From NCBI GenBank assembly GCA_964547995.1, contig CAZJRB010000035.1, forward strand, positions 1 to 56,670: a stretch of 56,670 nucleotides of DNA, written 5' to 3'. This document shows positions 52,349 to 56,670 of this stretch, one piece after another. Numbering within the stretch: position 1 is the first letter of the stretch; the number at the start of each line of letters is the position of its first letter. This DNA is from CAZJRB01 sp964547995 (GTDB lineage: Bacteria; Planctomycetota; Planctomycetia; Pirellulales; Thermoguttaceae). The translations under genes and the position numbers were made by a program. Below the pieces are notes generated by a model. That model worked only from the letters and a program-made list of their open reading frames with translations, was not told the origin of the DNA and ran no database searches.

Positions 52349-53752
52349 ATGACACGCAATATTCGACATGCTTTTGCCTTGATCGTATTGGCTATGACAG
52401 CTACCGCCATTGTATCGTTGCCATCACTTGTTGTTGCTGCGGATCATCCTTCTCCCCCCATGGGCTGGAACAGCTATACCGGTTACAGCATCGCCGTCAC
52501 CGAAGATGAATTGCTCAAGAACATCGATTTCCTCAGCGAGAATCTGCGCCAGTACGGCTACGACACGGTGACGGTGGATAACGGCTGGTTTCTGTCGGGC
52601 CAGGGCAAGGGAATCTCCATTGCCCTTGACAAATTCGGCCGGCCCGAGTCGCACAAACACTTCTTTCCGCACGGATTGAAGTACACGATCGATTATGCCC
52701 ACAAGAAGAACGTGAAGTTCGGCATCTGGCTGCTCAGGGGAATAAACCGCAGGGCGGTGGAAGAGAATCTCCCGGTCGAGGGAACAAAGTACCGTATGCA
52801 GGATATCGTGAACATGAAGTCCAGGTGCCCGTGGGCCGCGAAACCATGGTGGAACTACGGCGTCGACATGACCAAGCCGGGCGCCCAGGAATACTACGAC
52901 GGCTTGATCCGGAAGTACGCGGACATGGGCGTTGACTTCATCAAGTTTGATGACATCGTACCCAATCCGGATGAAGTGGAAGCGGTTGCCAAGGCAATCG
53001 AGAAGTGCGACCGCAAGATCATTCTCAGCCTTTCTCCCGGCGATCACATCAAAGTGGAGCACAGCGACGCATATAAAAAAGCGAACATGGTGCGTATCAC
53101 CAGCGACATTTGGGACAACAGGGGAAGCCTGGAGACGACCTTTAGGCGATGGGAAGCGATGCAGGATTATACCGGCCCGGAGGCGGGTAGCTTTCTCGAC
53201 ATGGACATGATTTGCTTCGGCCGCCTCTACGTGACGCGCAACGGCGGATGGGACTGCAAGCTCACCAAAGACCAGAAGCGGACGTTCATGGTGCAACGCG
53301 CACTGGCCGCGTCGCCGCTCATGCTGGGCGGTGTATTGTACACGATGGACGAGTTTTCGCTGAGCCTGTTCAAGCATCCCGATATCCTTGCGTGCAACCG
53401 GAACGCCGTCATTGGCAAACTCGTGCATCGCGACGGCAAGGTCGACGTGTGGAAGACCCCGGAACGTGGCAACGACCGCAACGGCTGGATCGGCATCTTC
53501 AATCGGGACGGCAAGAACAAGGCGACGATCGAGGTCGGCACGAAAGAACTGGGGTTGAACGCCGGCCGGAACTGTGCTCTGAAGGATATCTGGGCCAAGA
53601 AGATGTTGCCCGTTGCCGGGCGGCACACCTTCGAGATCCCCGCCGATGGCGTAGCGTTCTTGCGATACGAGCAGACCAAAGAAAAACAGCCAAAACTGTC
53701 CGCATCAAAAATGCGCCCGCTGCCCGATTTACAGGTCCCCTATTTGCTGTAG
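52349..53752 (+). CDS. Secreted GH27-like alpha-galactosidase
   Basis: A 467-residue secreted enzyme. After a signal peptide ending near VVAA the GH27 opening PPMGWNSYTGY appears, then YDTVTVDNGWF, FGIWLLRGINRR and FIKFDDIV, whose first Asp is the likely nucleophile. The acid/base Asp is probably in VRITSDIWDN. A C-terminal beta domain follows (GNDRNGWIGIFNRDGKNKA). The family removes terminal alpha-linked galactose or N-acetylgalactosamine. The start at 52349 opens the signal peptide; a longer frame to 52082 has no domain. It is one of two or three alpha-galactosidase-clan enzymes in the window. Confidence 0.9.
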   Translation: MTRNIRHAFALIVLAMTATAIVSLPSLVVAADHPSPPMGWNSYTGYSIAVTEDELLKNIDFLSENLRQYGYDTVTVDNGWFLSGQGKGISIALDKFGRPESHKHFFPHGLKYTIDYAHKKNVKFGIWLLRGINRRAVEENLPVEGTKYRMQDIVNMKSRCPWAAKPWWNYGVDMTKPGAQEYYDGLIRKYADMGVDFIKFDDIVPNPDEVEAVAKAIEKCDRKIILSLSPGDHIKVEHSDAYKKANMVRITSDIWDNRGSLETTFRRWEAMQDYTGPEAGSFLDMDMICFGRLYVTRNGGWDCKLTKDQKRTFMVQRALAASPLMLGGVLYTMDEFSLSLFKHPDILACNRNAVIGKLVHRDGKVDVWKTPERGNDRNGWIGIFNRDGKNKATIEVGTKELGLNAGRNCALKDIWAKKMLPVAGRHTFEIPADGVAFLRYEQTKEKQPKLSASKMRPLPDLQVPYLL

Positions 53753-53805
53753 GGAATGGTTTGCAACAATCGATTCCTTGTCCCCGGATTCCGCTTTAGG
53801 GGCGG

Positions 53806-53933
53806 CCGACAAATAACTTCACGATTCGGATTGAAAGAAAGGGGCAGGTGCCCCCGGGACTTGGCTCGTTTGGTTATGGGCCGGGGGCAAGTGCCCCCTC
53901 CTTTATTCTTGAATCCGGGAAGTTATTTGTCGG
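53806..53933. mobile_element. MITE-like element with long terminal inverted repeats
   Basis: 128 bases starting CCGACAAATAACTTC and ending GAAGTTATTTGTCGG (15 bases, perfect). The inner arms GGGGCAGGTGCCCCC and GGGGGCAAGTGCCCC extend the hairpin to about 50 bases per side. No coding content. It lies just after the GH27-like gene and before the promoter at 53979. Confidence 0.75.
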
Positions 53934-53978
53934 CGGTCCCTCAGTTCCGCGGATGCTGGTGAAGAGGGATATGTTTGG

Positions 53979-54006
53979 TTGCGAAATGCTCGAGTTGTGG
54001 TATCAT
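53979..54006 (+). promoter_or_regulatory. Promoter with extended -10, shared block with 28308-28335
   Basis: TTGCGA, 16 bases, TATCAT with a TGG extension. The neighbouring bases (TTGGTTGCGAA before, TCCGGCATGG after) also match the alpha-galactosidase promoter. The start codon at 54159 is about 145 bases downstream; the leader holds no clear structure. Confidence 0.6.
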
Positions 54007-54158
54007 TCCGGCATGGTGACAATACAGCCCCACCTTTATTGAAGTTTGTGTTTCTAATGATCGGGCGGTTCATGCCGTTGCCCGCAGAAATCGGCCTCCC
54101 GCCGGTCGGCCTCGATCCTTGACTGTGCAAGCCTCAAAAGTAGTGAAAGGAGTAGACG

Positions 54159-55733
54159 ATGAGAGCCCATCGCACTGGCACGGTGCTCGCTGCCATTACC
54201 ATCGTTTTCGGTTGCCCAATTCTCTTTGGCGGGCTTCCAACAAACGGCACCATGCAGGCCTTCGCGTGTGAGGTGTTTGTCGCCAAGGGAAAGGCCACGG
54301 CAGACGGTTCCGTAATCTTGGTCGGTTTGTATGAATGGGGCCCCACTCCTGGTGAACCCTATCCGATCATGCACGTCGACAGACAGACCTATCAGCCGGG
54401 CGAAAAGGTCGAATTGTCGTTCCGCGAGATTCCCCAAGTACCACAGACTTGGGCGTACAACTACGTCCATTGCCGATTTCGGCCGGAGGACAAAAAAGTC
54501 CCGTCAGTGGCACACGCAATCAATGAATGGGGCGTGGCAATCGTCTCGGCCAGCATTTACCGCGGCAAGGTTCAAGGGAGCGAACCCGACGGCGTCGATT
54601 TCTTCGACGTCAATCGCCTAGTGGCGGAACGGACAAAATCGGCCGAGCAAGGTGCAGAACTGATTGGGAAGCTAATCGAACAATACGGATACCCCGCCAA
54701 CGCGAAAGACAAAGACCAGGGCCAGGTGTGGGTCGTCGCCGACCCGAAAGATGCCTGGGTGGTTGAATGCGCCGGAGGGCACCATTGGGTTGCTCGCCGC
54801 ATCAGGGAAAATTTCTACAATGCCTCCAACGCCCCAACGATCACAAAAAACTTCGACCGAGGCTCGGACGTCATCCAATACGCGCTGGATGAAAAATGGA
54901 TAAAGACCAAGAAGGAGTTTGACTGGAGCCGCGATTTCGCAGAAGGAAGATATCACTGGAAAGATCGCTACGATGCAATCCGCAAGTACCTGACGAACCC
55001 GGAGCGATATGGCCGGATCACGCCGCAAACGATCAAGGACATGCTGCGCAGCAAGGGCGTCGGCAACATCCGAAGCATCCCGTCCTCACAGGCGACCACG
55101 ATTGTTCATTTACGCAGCGACGCCCCCGCGCCCTTGCGTGCGAAGGCTTGGATCGCCACGCGATCGCCCTGGGCGAACAACCTGTTCCTGCCGCTCTATT
55201 CGTTTCAGGCGGTTGGCCTTCCTGAGCAACTAGCCGCGCCGGATTGTGTTTACTGGGCCGCGAAGCGCAAGAATCTGACCAGAGAAGACTGCAAAGCATT
55301 CGAGACGTGGGCCGACTCTCAAGCAACCGAGTTGGAGGACACGGTCAAGTCCGATCTGAGTATACGTGGTACCGAGGACGCTCGAAAGCGAACACGCGAC
55401 TTTCACCAGCAACTGGTGGAGCAAGCCATGAAAGTGTATGCGGGCGAAATTCCTGATGATGAAATGAAAAGTAAGTCTTCGGGGCCGGGCGGTAGCCGGA
55501 GCCAAGCGGCTCGGGCGCCCCGCTTTCCTCCCACGGGTCCCCGGTGCGAGTTCCCCGGCTTCCGCGGTACTATCAGGGCGCTATGGCTTCCTGCCGTCTC
55601 GCCGCGCTCCGTTTCCTTCGCTTGGCGAAGCAGTCCGCCAATCGGCGGAAACCTTCACCCCCCACTTGACATCCGCGACAAAACCGGTAACAGAGAAGAG
55701 GAACCCGTCATTCCAACCCTATCAACCCGCTAA
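54159..55733 (+). CDS. Peptidase C69 family dipeptidase (secernin-like) with aberrant C-terminal tail
   Basis: A 524-residue Ntn-type hydrolase of family C69. The signal peptide is followed by ACEVFVAKGKATADGSVILV; Cys37 should become the N-terminal nucleophile after processing, as in family dipeptidases. Other blocks are AHAINEWGVAI and VWVVADPKDAWVVECAGGHH. Family homology fades near residue 440 (YAGEIPDDEMK). The remaining 80 residues are Arg/Pro/Ser-rich, encoded by repeat-like DNA (55476-55680) with short hairpins, and look like read-through after loss of the original stop. AAAGGAG precedes the ATG. Single gene from the promoter at 53979. Confidence 0.85.
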   Translation: MRAHRTGTVLAAITIVFGCPILFGGLPTNGTMQAFACEVFVAKGKATADGSVILVGLYEWGPTPGEPYPIMHVDRQTYQPGEKVELSFREIPQVPQTWAYNYVHCRFRPEDKKVPSVAHAINEWGVAIVSASIYRGKVQGSEPDGVDFFDVNRLVAERTKSAEQGAELIGKLIEQYGYPANAKDKDQGQVWVVADPKDAWVVECAGGHHWVARRIRENFYNASNAPTITKNFDRGSDVIQYALDEKWIKTKKEFDWSRDFAEGRYHWKDRYDAIRKYLTNPERYGRITPQTIKDMLRSKGVGNIRSIPSSQATTIVHLRSDAPAPLRAKAWIATRSPWANNLFLPLYSFQAVGLPEQLAAPDCVYWAAKRKNLTREDCKAFETWADSQATELEDTVKSDLSIRGTEDARKRTRDFHQQLVEQAMKVYAGEIPDDEMKSKSSGPGGSRSQAARAPRFPPTGPRCEFPGFRGTIRALWLPAVSPRSVSFAWRSSPPIGGNLHPPLDIRDKTGNREEEPVIPTLSTR

Positions 55734-55838
55734 CTCAAAACGCCCGGCTTTCCAATTCGCGTTGAACCAAGACACTGGCAACTAAACGCCGTTCTCTTTT
55801 AATTGCGGCCGCAAACCGCGTTAAGAAAGGCATCGAGT

Positions 55839-56670
55839 ATGTTTCATTATCATCGTGTGGCGTATGTTTGTTGCAGCCTGCTGATCGTTGGTGCGCTGGA
55901 CTGTGGCAGATCGAGTGCCGGTTGGAGCATGATAAACCTGTCCGCGATCCAACCGTTGCAGCAGACCGGAGAGATATCGATCGATCGCAACCCTGAGAAA
56001 GAGCCGCTGGATCTGGGTGATGTGGTCTACGCGAGGGGTATCGGTGTTAGAGCGGGATCCGAACTGACCTACGATGTCAGCAAGCGAGCGGGCCGGTTCG
56101 AGGCATGGGTTGGGATCGATCCCAAGTTGTCCGCGAAGCGGTCGGGCCGGTTCCGCGTTTATGCCGATGGAAACCTGGTGTTTGACAGCGGAGTGATCGA
56201 TCAAGCCGCCAAGCGCGGGAGCACCCAGAACCCCACCCGTCCGATTCGCGTGGTGGTCCCGTTGGCCGGCGTCAAGAAGCTGCGTCTGACGTTCCAGTGT
56301 GAAGACGACAAGGACGAGGCCGGCTTGTGCGGTGGTTGGGGGGCCGCGAAACTCGCGCCTGCATCCACCCCGGAGTATCAACTCGGCACGTATAAGGGCA
56401 AGACCTTGGCCGCAACTCCGCCGATGGGCTGGAACTCCTGGTGCCGTTACGGGACGGGCATCAACGAAGAACTCATCAAGAAGGTTGCCGATGCGATGGT
56501 CGAAAGCGGGATGCGCGACGCCGGGTACGTCTACGTCAACCTGGACGACGGCTGGCAGGCACGCGGGGCGAAGTTCGATGACAAGGGGTATCCGCTTTGG
56601 GACACCGAAAAATTCCCCAGCGGCATGAAAGCGCTTGGCGACTATCTTCACGCCAAGGGACTGAAATTCG
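55839..56670 (+). CDS. NPCBM-GH27 alpha-galactosidase, partial (runs off the window)
   Basis: The first 277 codons of a larger gene. The signal peptide (MFHYHRVAYVCCSLLIVGAL) leads to an NPCBM-like beta-sandwich (about 30-180: DLGDVVYARGIGVRAGSELT, RFRVYADGNLVFDSGVI, GVKKLRLTFQCEDD). The GH27 barrel opens with ATPPMGWNSWCRYGTGINEE and YVNLDDGWQARG. NPCBM modules bind galactose-type sugars. The ATG at 55839 has AAGAAAGG 8 bases upstream. The opposite strand is also open here but yields a family-less product. The gap 55734-55838 shows nothing but this ribosome-binding site. Confidence 0.92.
   Translation, partial: MFHYHRVAYVCCSLLIVGALDCGRSSAGWSMINLSAIQPLQQTGEISIDRNPEKEPLDLGDVVYARGIGVRAGSELTYDVSKRAGRFEAWVGIDPKLSAKRSGRFRVYADGNLVFDSGVIDQAAKRGSTQNPTRPIRVVVPLAGVKKLRLTFQCEDDKDEAGLCGGWGAAKLAPASTPEYQLGTYKGKTLAATPPMGWNSWCRYGTGINEELIKKVADAMVESGMRDAGYVYVNLDDGWQARGAKFDDKGYPLWDTEKFPSGMKALGDYLHAKGLKF

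Noticed and set aside
55821..56651. Minus-strand open frame at the right edge
   Set aside because: The plus strand encodes a signal peptide, NPCBM and the GH27 start with a good ribosome-binding site; the minus product has no family.

Overview
This 56.7 kb window is a GC-rich chromosomal segment, and everything in it points to a member of the Planctomycetota, probably the Pirellulales or a close relative. The indicators are a hydrazine-synthase-alpha-like (HzsA-like) secreted protein, a multiheme cytochrome c with a TPR tail, long secreted glycoside hydrolases, PQQ-propeller proteins, an excisionase-type HTH fused to a receiver domain, DUF433/DUF5615 and Uma2 genes, a hopanoid cluster, and many short palindromic repeats between genes. 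Several vegetative promoters of the form TTGNCN-N16-18-TANNNT are readable. No tRNA, rRNA, CRISPR array, prophage or complete IS element was seen. Assignments rest on recognised motifs and family resemblance only; no database search was possible.

Layout. 0-4.5 kb: a truncated DUF1593 gene, an RsbW-like kinase fold whose stop codon lies inside a MITE-like repeat, a membrane-anchored coiled-coil protein and a secreted GH10 xylanase. 4.6-8.2 kb: a winged-helix regulator with Fe-S-type cysteines, then an octaheme cytochrome with an inserted FliG-C-like domain. 8.2-14.1 kb: mutS, a PAS-PAS histidine kinase and a Deg/HtrA-like protease. 14.4-20.3 kb: an ECF sigma factor followed by a very large protein that joins an anti-sigma-like N-terminus, a membrane helix and a complete alpha-2-macroglobulin. 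20.3-25.6 kb: a DUF433/DUF5615 toxin-antitoxin pair, a small secreted protein, aconitase and an RluA-type pseudouridine synthase. 25.9-31.7 kb: an alpha-galactosidase and a GH16 - fucosidase-like - serpin operon. 31.7-35.9 kb: a TPR remnant, an SDR enzyme, a lipoprotein and a PQQ-propeller protein. 35.9-40.3 kb: hopanoid genes (squalene-hopene cyclase, HpnH, HpnG-like phosphorylase). 40.4-43.4 kb: a GT39-like membrane protein and a Uma2 nuclease-fold protein. 43.5-51.6 kb: the HzsA-like protein, a lipoprotein with an alpha-alpha toroid, and a two-component system. 52.3-56.7 kb: a GH27-like enzyme, a C69 dipeptidase and a partial NPCBM-GH27 enzyme.

How the genes fit together. The secreted hydrolases (GH10, GH16, fucosidase-like, two or three alpha-galactosidase-like enzymes) fit a life on plant or algal polysaccharide. 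The serpin, the alpha-2-macroglobulin and the Deg protease suggest active control of proteolysis at the envelope. The two most unusual observations are (i) the FliG-C-like domain placed inside a cytochrome c fold and (ii) the ECF sigma / anti-sigma-alpha-2-macroglobulin pair, which could be a device that reports protease attack in the periplasm to transcription. Both are inferences from sequence and are listed with decisive checks.
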